From Planctomycetia bacterium (GTDB lineage Bacteria; Planctomycetota; UBA1135; UBA2386), in NCBI GenBank assembly GCA_005776475.1, contig SXPB01000277.1, positions 1-38,655 of the forward strand: DNA of 38,655 nucleotides, given 5' to 3'. Shown one piece after another: positions 1-7,917 of the stretch (positions are counted from its first letter, which is position 1; every line of letters begins with the position of its first letter). The notes under the pieces were generated by a model, which saw nothing but the letters and a program-made list of their open reading frames with translations, made no database searches and had not been told where the DNA came from. The position numbers and the translations under genes were made by a program.

Positions 1-85
1 CGGCGACGGCAAGTTCCAACTGCTCAGCGCCGGCAAGGACCTGACCTTCGGCACCGACGATGACCTTGTCTGGCCAAAGAACTAG
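1..85 (+). CDS. gspG: Type II secretion major pseudopilin GspG, C-terminal end (partial)
   Basis: Only the last 27 codons are in the window, read from base 2 to the TAG at 83-85. The tail carries SAGKDLTFGTDDDLVW, which matches the conserved GspG ending (S-A-G-x-D-x-x-F-G-T-x-D-D) that forms the calcium-binding loop of the major pseudopilin. GspG subunits polymerise into the periplasmic pseudopilus that drives substrates through the outer-membrane secretin. The gene lies 27 nt upstream of four more pseudopilin genes on the same strand, which supports the call. The N-terminal prepilin signal is outside the window. Family assignment from this tail is fairly safe; which type II-like system it belongs to is not visible. 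Confidence 0.8.
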   Translation, partial: GDGKFQLLSAGKDLTFGTDDDLVWPKN

Positions 86-112
86 TTACCCTGTGCGCCC
101 CTGACCGCTGCG

Positions 113-1048
113 ATGCCCATGGCCCGTTCCCAAGGCTTCACCCTGCTCGAACTGCTCGTCGTCATTGGCGTGTTGTCGGTGCTCATGGGGTTGTCGATCG
201 GGCATCTGCAAAAGACCGACCCGCAGGCGCTGTACGACTCGATCATGGCGGGCGAGCTGCGCGCCGCCCAATTGACGGCGCGCTCCGAAGGCGTGCCGAC
301 CGAAGTGCTGCTGCGCCCGGGCCCCGATGGCGCGCCCGGCACGGTGCAGTCGCGCTTGCTGCAACCGGTGGCGGCGTTCCACTTCGAACCGAACGAAGCG
401 GTGCTCGACGAAACGCTGCGGCCGATGCTCGGCGGCGAAGACAAGCCCGCCGGGCGCTTTGGCCATGCGCGCACGCCGGGCCTCGAACCGAAGACCGCGC
501 TGCTGCGCTGGCAGGCGCCGCCCGCGGTGCTCGACCTCGCGTCGGGTTTCGTGGTGCGCTTCGACCTCTGGCTCGAATCGTCGAAGGCGATGACGCTGCT
601 GCGGCTGCCGCCGGCGCTCGAGCTCGTGGTGGACGCCGAGGGGCGCCCGCGCGCACAGATGCGCCTCGTCGGCGCCGGCGGCACCGGCACCACGCTGGCG
701 AGTGCGACCAGTGAGTTGCCGCTGCCGCTGCGCCAGTGGTGCACGCTCGACATCGGCTGCGACGGCCGCCAACTGTGGTTGACGCTCGACGGCCGCGAGC
801 TCGCGCAAGCGACCGCCGAAGGTGCTCCGCAGCAGAACGAAGACAGCGTGTTCGAAGTCGTGCCGCCCGAAGGCGCCTTCGAAGGGGCGATCGACGAAGT
901 GCGCTGGTTCGTCTACGCGTTCGCACCGCCCCAACTGCTGCCGATCGAGCTGTTGCTGAAGCAACCGTACCGGTTCGCCTTCAACGCCCGCGGCGAAGCC
1001 ATCGAACAGCCCACCGTGCGCTTCCAGTCCGCCGAGGAGGGATCGTGA
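113..1048 (+). CDS. GspH-like minor pseudopilin with LamG-like domain
   Basis: This 311-residue protein begins with a type IV prepilin signal: a short basic leader, then G|FTLLELLVV with Glu at +5 of the mature protein, then a hydrophobic helix to about residue 30. A prepilin peptidase would cut after the Gly. GspH proteins are usually about 150-200 residues, so this one is long. The extra part (about residues 130-275) reads like a LamG/concanavalin-type beta sandwich: it has alternating strands and ends in EGAIDEVRWFVYAF, the typical closing strand of such folds. ATG codons at 113 and 119 are both possible starts, and neither has a clear Shine-Dalgarno sequence. The stop overlaps the GTG of the next gene by 4 nt. 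GspH is inferred from position after GspG and from the signal; the LamG call is from pattern only. Confidence 0.72.
   Translation: MPMARSQGFTLLELLVVIGVLSVLMGLSIGHLQKTDPQALYDSIMAGELRAAQLTARSEGVPTEVLLRPGPDGAPGTVQSRLLQPVAAFHFEPNEAVLDETLRPMLGGEDKPAGRFGHARTPGLEPKTALLRWQAPPAVLDLASGFVVRFDLWLESSKAMTLLRLPPALELVVDAEGRPRAQMRLVGAGGTGTTLASATSELPLPLRQWCTLDIGCDGRQLWLTLDGRELAQATAEGAPQQNEDSVFEVVPPEGAFEGAIDEVRWFVYAFAPPQLLPIELLLKQPYRFAFNARGEAIEQPTVRFQSAEEGS
1034..1040 (+). promoter_or_regulatory. Shine-Dalgarno for the GspK-like gene
   Basis: GAGGAGG lies 4 nt before the GTG at 1045. It is one of the few strong ribosome binding sites in the window. It decides the start of the giant pseudopilin gene against a much longer open frame that extends upstream to 736, inside the GspH-like gene. 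Confidence 0.75.
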
Positions 1049-4000
1049 GTTCACCTGCCGCGTCGCGGGGCATTGCCCTGATGGCCGTCCTGTTCGCGCT
1101 CGTACTGCTGATGCTGCTGGCGCTGCCGTTCGCAGTGTCGATGAGCGTCGGCGCCGATGCGGCGATGCGCGACGTCGAACTGACGGCGGTGGCGCAGGAC
1201 TCGGCCAGCGTGCGCGAACTGCTGGTCGCCGACGCCGCGATGTCGCATCCGGCGGTCGATCCGACGCCGACCTTCGACGGGCTCGACGAGTTTCCCGAGT
1301 CCATCGACGTGCCGCCGGCGTTCGCCGCGGTCAAGGACGGTGGGCGCGTGCTGCTCGGCGGCCAGATCGTCGACCTGCAGCGTTTCCTCGGCCTCGACGG
1401 CGCCTCGCCGCTGCTGTTCGGCAACGTGCTCGGCACGACGGCGCGGCTGCGCGAAGAACTCAAGCCCGATGCCGGTGCTTTGGAACTCGACGACGCGAGC
1501 CACCTGCCCGACAGCGGCTACGTGTTCGTCGGCGGCGAGCTGATCCGCTACGAGTCGAAGGACGGCAATGCGCTGAAGGGCCTGCAGCGTGGCCTGCAGC
1601 AGGAGAACCTGTTCGCCGACGGCAAGCAGTCCATCCGCGAAGATGCGCTCGTGCTCGATTGGCGCTGCGTGATGGCGGCGGCGTGGCCGTGCACCGGCCG
1701 CGACATCACGCGCCGCACCCGCGTGCCGTTCCGCGCGCCGAGCGAACTGCTCGAAATCACGAGTGCGGGCATCGGCACGTTCACCGCCGAAGAACTGGCG
1801 GCGCTGCAGCGCGTGTTCGTGGTCGACACGATGGCGGCAACGGCGGCGACGTGGGGTCGGCCGGAGCGCGTGTTCAACAACCTCGACAGCGGCAAGTCGA
1901 AGACGCTGCTGGTGCGTTCGGCGTTGCACCTGGGTGCCGGCAGCACGGTCCGCCTGACCAACCTGCGCACGGGCGACGTCGAGCACGGCCTCGTGATCGC
2001 GACCGCGACGCAACGCGGCGTGCCGGAGCTCAACCTGCGCGCCGTGTTCCAGCTGCACCTGTTGCTGCCGGTGCTCGGTTCGTTCCCCGGGACCGACACG
2101 GTGGTGGAGCCACTGATCCCGGCGCCCGTCAACATCAACACGGCCGGCGAGGAAGTGCTGGCGGCGCTGTTCACGCACGTGCGCGTCGCCAGCGACGTGC
2201 GAGTGCACGACGGTGCCGCGCCACCGAGCCTGGCGCCGCGCTGGATCCGCCCGGCCGATGGCAAGCAGCTGGCCAGCGACCTCGTCGCGATGCGCACGAT
2301 CAGCGTCGACGGCGGCGGCAGCGGCGGACCGTTCACCGGCTGGCGCGACCTGGTCGACCGCGTGTGGAAGCCGCGCCTCGACGCCGCCGCGGGCGATCCC
2401 GAGAAGCGGCCGTGGCTCTACCTCTACCGCAACCTGCAGACCGGCCGCGACAGCTCGCTCGAGATGGGCACGTCGCCGATCGTGTTCCAGTCGGGACCAT
2501 GGGTCTCCTACCGCGCCGCCGCCAGCCGTTCGCGCAGCATCGTGGCGCCCGGCGTGGTCGGTCGCCATGAACGCACCGGCACTGCCGCCGCGATGCCGGG
2601 CTTCCTGCTGCAGCGGCGCTGGGCCACGCAAGAACTGCTCGAAGACGCCTTCCAGCTCGATCGCCGCGCGCCGTACTGGGTGACGCTGCCGGTCAACCTC
2701 GGCCATCCGATCCCGAACGACGTCGGCAACGATCCAGCACCGCGCTACTTCCCGCACCTGATCCCGGTGGCCTACCCGGGCCTTGGTTTCGGTGAGAGTC
2801 GCTACCCGGCGACCGACGACGCCGATGCCGGCATGCGGCCGGCGCCGTCGACGGCGCTGGCGGGGCGGTGGCCCGGCACGCAGGTGCCGACCGGCACCGA
2901 TTCGTTCGCGCAGACGCTCGACATCCGCGGCCACGACGTGAAGCGGCAAGGGCCGTACGCGATGCAGAACACCGGGCCGAAGCGTCCGCCGACGGGCAGC
3001 CAGCAACAGCCATCCGTGGCGCAAGCGCGCGGCGGTGCGGGTGGCCGGCACGACAAGATCTCGTTCCCGTTCGCCAACGGCGACAGCTTCGCCGAACGCT
3101 TCGCGACGAGCTTCTGGATCGAACCGCAGTCGCTCGGCAACTGCGTGTTGTTCGACCACGGCGACGGCGATCCCGACCGCAACCGCATCTCGGTGCAGGT
3201 GCGCGATGGCAACCTGGTGTTCGAAGTGATCGACGAAGCCGGTCTCGATCCGAACTACGGCGCTTCGCCGGCGGGCATCCAACGCACCGCCAGCGAGTGG
3301 TCGTTGCCGGTGGCCGAGCTGGCGCTGCCGGCCAACACGCCGCTGCACGTCTCCACTTCGGCCTACAGCGGCCGACCCGCCGACCTGTCGTTCGCCGTCG
3401 ACGGCATGACGCGTGGCAAGCCGAAGTTCGTCACCTACCTGACGGGGTCGCTGAAGGTGTTCGATCCGGAACTGGCCAGCAACCAGACGCTGCCGGGCGT
3501 CGGCACCAACGAACGCTACCTCGACCTGCAGGTCGAGAGCACCGAAGGCTTCCCGCCGGTGGGTGTGTTGCGCATCGGTCTCGAACTGTTCGAGTACTCG
3601 AGCATCAGCGGCAACAGCTTCAAGTGCCGCTGGAAGGACTCGCTCGGCGGTCGCGGGGCGCGTCAGCGGGGTCGCGAGAATCGGCCGGCGATTCCGACGG
3701 ACCCCAACGGCGAGCCGACCGTCGACTTCGACGATCCGCGGTTCCAGGGCGTGAACCTCGACGTGTTCCCGGAACACCCGGCCGGGTCGATGGTGGAGCT
3801 GTACGGCTACTCGGCGCTGCTCAGCGAAGACTCGCCGATGATGGTCGACTCGACCAGGCTCGATAGCGGCATCGGCGGTTTCGCGGTGGCGCGGGCGTTC
3901 ATTGACAACCCGCGCACGATTGTCGTGACGTTGCCGATGGGACCGCCGATCACGCTCGGCAAGGGTCTCGACCTGACCTGGACCGGCGATATCCAGCTCG

Positions 4001-6240
4001 CCGATCCGGTGCCGACTGGCCAGAACCAGCCACCACCTGCGGCGCAGGACACGATCAGCAATGCGTTTTCGACCACCGGTGGCTACGCGCTGCTGATGCA
4101 ACGCACGTTCTCGTTCCGCGGCGCGTTGGGGCCGAACGCGACGACGTCGAGCACGACCCCGACCGGCGGCGTCGAAGTGATCAAGTACACGTCTCGCCAG
4201 GGCCACAAACTGATCGGCTGCCAGCGCGCGCAGAAGCTGCCGGGCAACGACGCGCTGATCGACCCCGATCGCTACGACGGGAGGGCGCGCCAGTTCATCA
4301 CCGACTTCACCGACTGGGCGTGGGATCCGAACAACGGCCAGGTCAAGTGGGACGACATTCCCGCCCTGATCACCTGGGTGATCCCCATCACGCTCGCGGT
4401 GCAGAACACGGAAGTGCTGTGGGATCCGGCCAAGACCGGGTTGACCGAATGGGCGCAGCTGTATCCCCGCGGCGGCGACGTCAACGACACCGAATGGGTG
4501 CGCTACGACGCGATCGCCGACAACCGTTACCTGTGCCGCGCCAACCGCTCCGCATGGGACCGCACCTACTTCGAACTGATCCGCACGTTCAACGTCGACC
4601 AGATCGATGTCGGCAATCTCGGCCCGAACTCGACGCCGGCCGCCGACGTCATTCCGCCTTGGAGCACGGTCACGCCGACCACCGGCTACATCGGCTACGT
4701 GCCCACGCTCGAGAGCACGTTCCCGCAGATCCAGGCGGCGCGCGGCGCGCTGCGGTTCCGCGGCGATCCGTTCACGGGCACGACTTCGCACCCGCACGCC
4801 AACAGCGACGTCATGGGCTGCCACCGATTGCAGCTGCTGTGGGGTAACTACGGTGCCTACACCGGGCGCGTCGGGCGCCTCGATCGCGTCGCTCTCGTAC
4901 AAGGCTCGGCCACCGCCGGCGGCAACCGTCCCGCACTCGAGTGGCACACGGTGAACTGGCAGGCGCGCCGCTACAACGCCGACAACCTGCAGCAGAACCA
5001 GACGCCCGCAGAACGCCTCGGCCCGTGGCCGTTCCAGTTGGTCGCGTTCCAGGATGCGGTGCGCATCCCGATGATGGGGCCACCCGCCGGCACGGTGATC
5101 AACGAGCCGCGGCGCATCGACCGCATCGTCAAGTTCCCGAGCGGCGAATTGCCGGCAGCCCACTGCGAAGCGCCGACGATCGGGGCAGGCATCGGCAACA
5201 TCCTGCCGATGACCGGCTTCGTCGATGAAGTCGAAGTCACCGCGCAACTGGCGCGCGATCTCGTCATCGAAGAAGCGATCGACCAGAACGCGCGCGCGTT
5301 CACCGTCAACCGCAACTTCACGCTGAACTCGGCAGGCGCCGAGTGGACCCAGTCCGACCTCAGTGCCCTGATCCCGAAGGGCGGTGGCCTGATCGCGATC
5401 GACACCGAGATCGTCGCCTTCGCGTCGCACCAGGACGGCGTGTTCCAGATCGCACAGAACGGCCGCGGCCTGCTCGGCACCGAGACCCGCGGCCACGACC
5501 GCGGCGCCCGCGTGCGCTTCCTGACGCATCGACCGGCAGCGATCCTGTCGGGCGGCGTCAGTGCGCGGTCGTCGGAGTTCCCGGTGCAGTCGATCGGCAG
5601 CTTGCCGACCAGCGGCGGCACCGTGCTGATCGGCCGTGAACTCGCGCACTACTGCTGGACGCGCAACTTGGGCGACAACGCCGTGCTGGAGATGCCGCGC
5701 CACTTCCCGCCAGGCGCCGACCGCGCCGGCAGCGAAGCGCGCGGGCTCCTGCGGGCCCGGTTCGGCACCAGTGCCGCCACCGCTGCCAGCGGCGAGGTGG
5801 TGATCGGCTTCCCGTTCCGCCACTGGGATCGCCACGTGCCGCAGAGCGACGATCCCGAACTCGCCTACTTCCAACTCACCACCAACGAGGCGCCGGCGTA
5901 CTTCCGGACGATCCGCTGGCGCGAAGAGAAGACCGATCCGCGCGTCGAAGCCGTGTGCCTCGTGCGCGCCGACGGCAAGCTGCCGTGGAGCGACGAACCG
6001 CTGCCCCCGGGCGGCCTGTGGCAGCTGACGGCAGGATCCGAACAATCCGGCAACACGCATCGGCTCGGCCACCACGCGTCACGCCTCGAGATCCGCTTTG
6101 CCACCGTCTACAAGCCCGGCTGCCTCGACCTCGCCAGCTACACCGCGCACGGTTGGAAGACGACCGTGACGATCGAGGACGTCGTGCTCGAGTACGAAGG
6201 CCAAGGCCGCGTCTTCGCCGAACAGGTGACCGCGCGATGA
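1045..6240 (+). CDS. Giant GspK-like minor pseudopilin (1731 aa)
   Basis: The GTG start follows GAGGAGG and overlaps the previous stop (GTGA). The N-terminus, SRGIALMAVLFALVLLMLL, is a prepilin-like segment without Glu at +5, as is usual for GspK, the tip subunit. About residues 360-375 hold PVNINTAGEEVLAAL, matching the helix-hairpin-helix-like INxNTA motif of GspK. Ordinary GspK is about 300-350 residues, so this is roughly five times longer. The extra sequence includes a LamG-like region near residues 668-800 (FATSFWIEPQSLGNCVLFDH), a possible second one ending near GFVDEVEVTAQLA (about 1390-1400), and five copies of a short beta module (GELIRYESKDG, GLELFEYSSISG, GVEVIKYTSRQG, DTEIVAFASHQDG, GRELAHYCW). 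The frame is open throughout and codon use resembles the neighbours, so a frame artefact is unlikely. Tip-subunit role is family knowledge; the function of the insertions is unknown. Confidence 0.75.
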   Translation: MSSPAASRGIALMAVLFALVLLMLLALPFAVSMSVGADAAMRDVELTAVAQDSASVRELLVADAAMSHPAVDPTPTFDGLDEFPESIDVPPAFAAVKDGGRVLLGGQIVDLQRFLGLDGASPLLFGNVLGTTARLREELKPDAGALELDDASHLPDSGYVFVGGELIRYESKDGNALKGLQRGLQQENLFADGKQSIREDALVLDWRCVMAAAWPCTGRDITRRTRVPFRAPSELLEITSAGIGTFTAEELAALQRVFVVDTMAATAATWGRPERVFNNLDSGKSKTLLVRSALHLGAGSTVRLTNLRTGDVEHGLVIATATQRGVPELNLRAVFQLHLLLPVLGSFPGTDTVVEPLIPAPVNINTAGEEVLAALFTHVRVASDVRVHDGAAPPSLAPRWIRPADGKQLASDLVAMRTISVDGGGSGGPFTGWRDLVDRVWKPRLDAAAGDPEKRPWLYLYRNLQTGRDSSLEMGTSPIVFQSGPWVSYRAAASRSRSIVAPGVVGRHERTGTAAAMPGFLLQRRWATQELLEDAFQLDRRAPYWVTLPVNLGHPIPNDVGNDPAPRYFPHLIPVAYPGLGFGESRYPATDDADAGMRPAPSTALAGRWPGTQVPTGTDSFAQTLDIRGHDVKRQGPYAMQNTGPKRPPTGSQQQPSVAQARGGAGGRHDKISFPFANGDSFAERFATSFWIEPQSLGNCVLFDHGDGDPDRNRISVQVRDGNLVFEVIDEAGLDPNYGASPAGIQRTASEWSLPVAELALPANTPLHVSTSAYSGRPADLSFAVDGMTRGKPKFVTYLTGSLKVFDPELASNQTLPGVGTNERYLDLQVESTEGFPPVGVLRIGLELFEYSSISGNSFKCRWKDSLGGRGARQRGRENRPAIPTDPNGEPTVDFDDPRFQGVNLDVFPEHPAGSMVELYGYSALLSEDSPMMVDSTRLDSGIGGFAVARAFIDNPRTIVVTLPMGPPITLGKGLDLTWTGDIQLADPVPTGQNQPPPAAQDTISNAFSTTGGYALLMQRTFSFRGALGPNATTSSTTPTGGVEVIKYTSRQGHKLIGCQRAQKLPGNDALIDPDRYDGRARQFITDFTDWAWDPNNGQVKWDDIPALITWVIPITLAVQNTEVLWDPAKTGLTEWAQLYPRGGDVNDTEWVRYDAIADNRYLCRANRSAWDRTYFELIRTFNVDQIDVGNLGPNSTPAADVIPPWSTVTPTTGYIGYVPTLESTFPQIQAARGALRFRGDPFTGTTSHPHANSDVMGCHRLQLLWGNYGAYTGRVGRLDRVALVQGSATAGGNRPALEWHTVNWQARRYNADNLQQNQTPAERLGPWPFQLVAFQDAVRIPMMGPPAGTVINEPRRIDRIVKFPSGELPAAHCEAPTIGAGIGNILPMTGFVDEVEVTAQLARDLVIEEAIDQNARAFTVNRNFTLNSAGAEWTQSDLSALIPKGGGLIAIDTEIVAFASHQDGVFQIAQNGRGLLGTETRGHDRGARVRFLTHRPAAILSGGVSARSSEFPVQSIGSLPTSGGTVLIGRELAHYCWTRNLGDNAVLEMPRHFPPGADRAGSEARGLLRARFGTSAATAASGEVVIGFPFRHWDRHVPQSDDPELAYFQLTTNEAPAYFRTIRWREEKTDPRVEAVCLVRADGKLPWSDEPLPPGGLWQLTAGSEQSGNTHRLGHHASRLEIRFATVYKPGCLDLASYTAHGWKTTVTIEDVVLEYEGQGRVFAEQVTAR

Positions 6241-7451
6241 GCCACCGCACTCCTTCGCGCGCAGCCGGTTTCACCCTCATCGAACTGGTGGTGGTGATGG
6301 GCATCCTGTCGGGCTTCCTGGTGATGCTCGTGCAGATGCTCGACACCGGCGTGCGCATGTTCGGCGAAGGCGAACTCGGCCAGGCGCTGGCCGATCGCGC
6401 CAGCGCCGCCCAGCGCGCCGTCTCGCGCGAACTGACCCTGTTGCGCGGCAGCCCGACCGGACGCGACCGCGATTCATGCGACGATCGCCTCGTCGTGCAG
6501 CAGCTCGCCATCGGCCTGCCCCCGCGGCCCGAACGGGGCGCCACCCGCGTGCAGGTCCTGCGCGCCGCGGTTCGCATCGAACCCGAACGCGAACTCGCCC
6601 TGGTGCGCGCGCAAGCGGCGCTGCGCCTGCTGGAGACGGACCCGAACCTGCCCGAGCTCGAACTGCAGCAGCGCCTCGACGCTGCCGTGAAGCGCGAGCC
6701 GCTGCGCGGCCTCGGCAACCTGCTGCTCATACCGTGGCGCCAGGAAGGCGACGACGAAGCGTTGCTCGAGCTGCGCGCCGGTTGGTTCCTGCCAGGCCAG
6801 GTGATCCCGGTCGGCCCCGATCGATCGGTCGACCCGTTCACCGTGCCCGTGCCCGGCGGCGGCGACCTGCCCGGTCTCGCGGTGCACGCGACGACGCTTC
6901 CGGTCCTCACCGACCTGCTGCACGTGGAGTTCGAACTGTGGGCGCAGACGACGCGACGCTGGAGCGTCGACTCCGGCGGCACCACGGCGGCCGGTGGTGG
7001 CCTGCCGCTCAGGATGTGGGACAGCGCGCGCGGCGGCTGGCTCGTCGACGACGCCTCCGGCGGTGAGTTCCCGCTCGACCGCGGCGCGGCCAGCGAACAA
7101 GACCCCCGCGACGACGTGCATCCGCACGCCATCCGCGTGCGCGTCGTGGTCGCGCAACCGCCGGCGTTCTCACCCGAAGGCGTCATGGTCTCCAGCATCG
7201 ACGCCGAAGACACCGTGCTGGTGCTCTACAATGGCTCGCTGTTTCCGGGCCCCGACACCAACGGCATGATCAAGCTGCGCGGCGAGTGGATCAGCTACGC
7301 CGAACGCGTCGGCGACGAACTGCGCGGCCTGCGCCGTGGCCAACGCTCCACCAAACCCCTCGAACATCCCGCCGGCTGCCGTGTGCACGTCGGCCGGACC
7401 GTCGAGTTCGTGCTGCCGATCGCGCACCACAAGGACGACTGGAATGGCTGA
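6237..7451 (+). CDS. GspJ-like minor pseudopilin (404 aa)
   Basis: ATG at 6237 overlaps the previous stop as ATGA, which indicates translational coupling. The signal is AAG|FTLIELVVVMGIL with Glu at +5, followed by a helix to about residue 35. The mature domain has long helical stretches (residues 60-160, rich in Leu, Arg and Glu), then beta-rich sequence. At 404 residues it is about twice a normal GspJ. The last 90 residues contain GEWISYAERVGDELRGLRRG followed by a His-Pro-x-Gly-x-x-Val stretch. This is a sixth copy of the short beta module found in the neighbouring GspK-like protein. In type II systems GspJ joins GspI and GspK in the tip complex. The J assignment rests on position and size and could be exchanged with I. 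Confidence 0.68.
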   Translation: MSHRTPSRAAGFTLIELVVVMGILSGFLVMLVQMLDTGVRMFGEGELGQALADRASAAQRAVSRELTLLRGSPTGRDRDSCDDRLVVQQLAIGLPPRPERGATRVQVLRAAVRIEPERELALVRAQAALRLLETDPNLPELELQQRLDAAVKREPLRGLGNLLLIPWRQEGDDEALLELRAGWFLPGQVIPVGPDRSVDPFTVPVPGGGDLPGLAVHATTLPVLTDLLHVEFELWAQTTRRWSVDSGGTTAAGGGLPLRMWDSARGGWLVDDASGGEFPLDRGAASEQDPRDDVHPHAIRVRVVVAQPPAFSPEGVMVSSIDAEDTVLVLYNGSLFPGPDTNGMIKLRGEWISYAERVGDELRGLRRGQRSTKPLEHPAGCRVHVGRTVEFVLPIAHHKDDWNG

Positions 7452-7914
7452 GCTGCCACGTTCCTCCGGATGCGCCGGCTTCACGCTTGCCGAGATGCTG
7501 GCGGCGTTGGCGATCCTGTTGTTCGGCGTCACCGCGCTGCTGGGGGGACTCACCACCAGCGTCGGCCAGCGCCGCACCACGGATGCCCGCCACGAACTCA
7601 CCGCCGCCTGCGACTACGCCATGCACCGCGTGCAGAACGAGGCGATCGTGTCGCGCAGCGGCAGCAGTTCGCCACTCGATCTCGAGTTCACGCCGCTGGT
7701 CGACCAACCGGCGCCCGGCTTCCAGGGCATGACCTGGTCGGCGACCGCGCAGGCCGACGACAGCCGGCCCGAGCTGTGGCTGGTGACGCTGCGGTTCCGC
7801 TGGTTCGACGCCGGCGAGGAAGTGACCGCCGAGTTCCCACGCATCCTGCCCCGCGAATTGCCCCTGCGTGACCGCGTGCAGGGGTTCCGCGGCGACAATG
7901 TTCCTTCGAGGTGA
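7444..7914 (+). CDS. GspI-like minor pseudopilin (156 aa)
   Basis: ATG at 7444 overlaps the end of the GspJ-like gene by 8 nt. The prepilin signal is CAG|FTLAEMLAALAILLFG with Glu at +5. Size and the phrase LAEMLAALAIL fit GspI/PilV-type minor pseudopilins, which nucleate the pseudopilus with GspJ and GspK. No extra domain is seen, unlike its two upstream neighbours. The gene order G-H-K-J-I differs from the usual G-H-I-J-K. The stop TGA at 7912-7914 is three bases before the ATG of the next gene, so the operon probably continues. Confidence 0.68.
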   Translation: MAELPRSSGCAGFTLAEMLAALAILLFGVTALLGGLTTSVGQRRTTDARHELTAACDYAMHRVQNEAIVSRSGSSSPLDLEFTPLVDQPAPGFQGMTWSATAQADDSRPELWLVTLRFRWFDAGEEVTAEFPRILPRELPLRDRVQGFRGDNVPSR

Positions 7915-7917
7915 CCC

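Noticed and set aside
736-1044. Upstream extension of the GspK-like frame
   Set aside because: It overlaps the GspH-like gene, has Arg-rich nonsense composition, and GAGGAGG-N4-GTG plus the prepilin-like segment fix the start at 1045.
1051-6075. A 1674-residue open frame on the minus strand opposite the GspK-like gene
   Set aside because: It is the antisense shadow of a high-GC gene: composition is dominated by Arg, Ala, His and Gln without a domain or signal, and the plus-strand gene has clear motifs.
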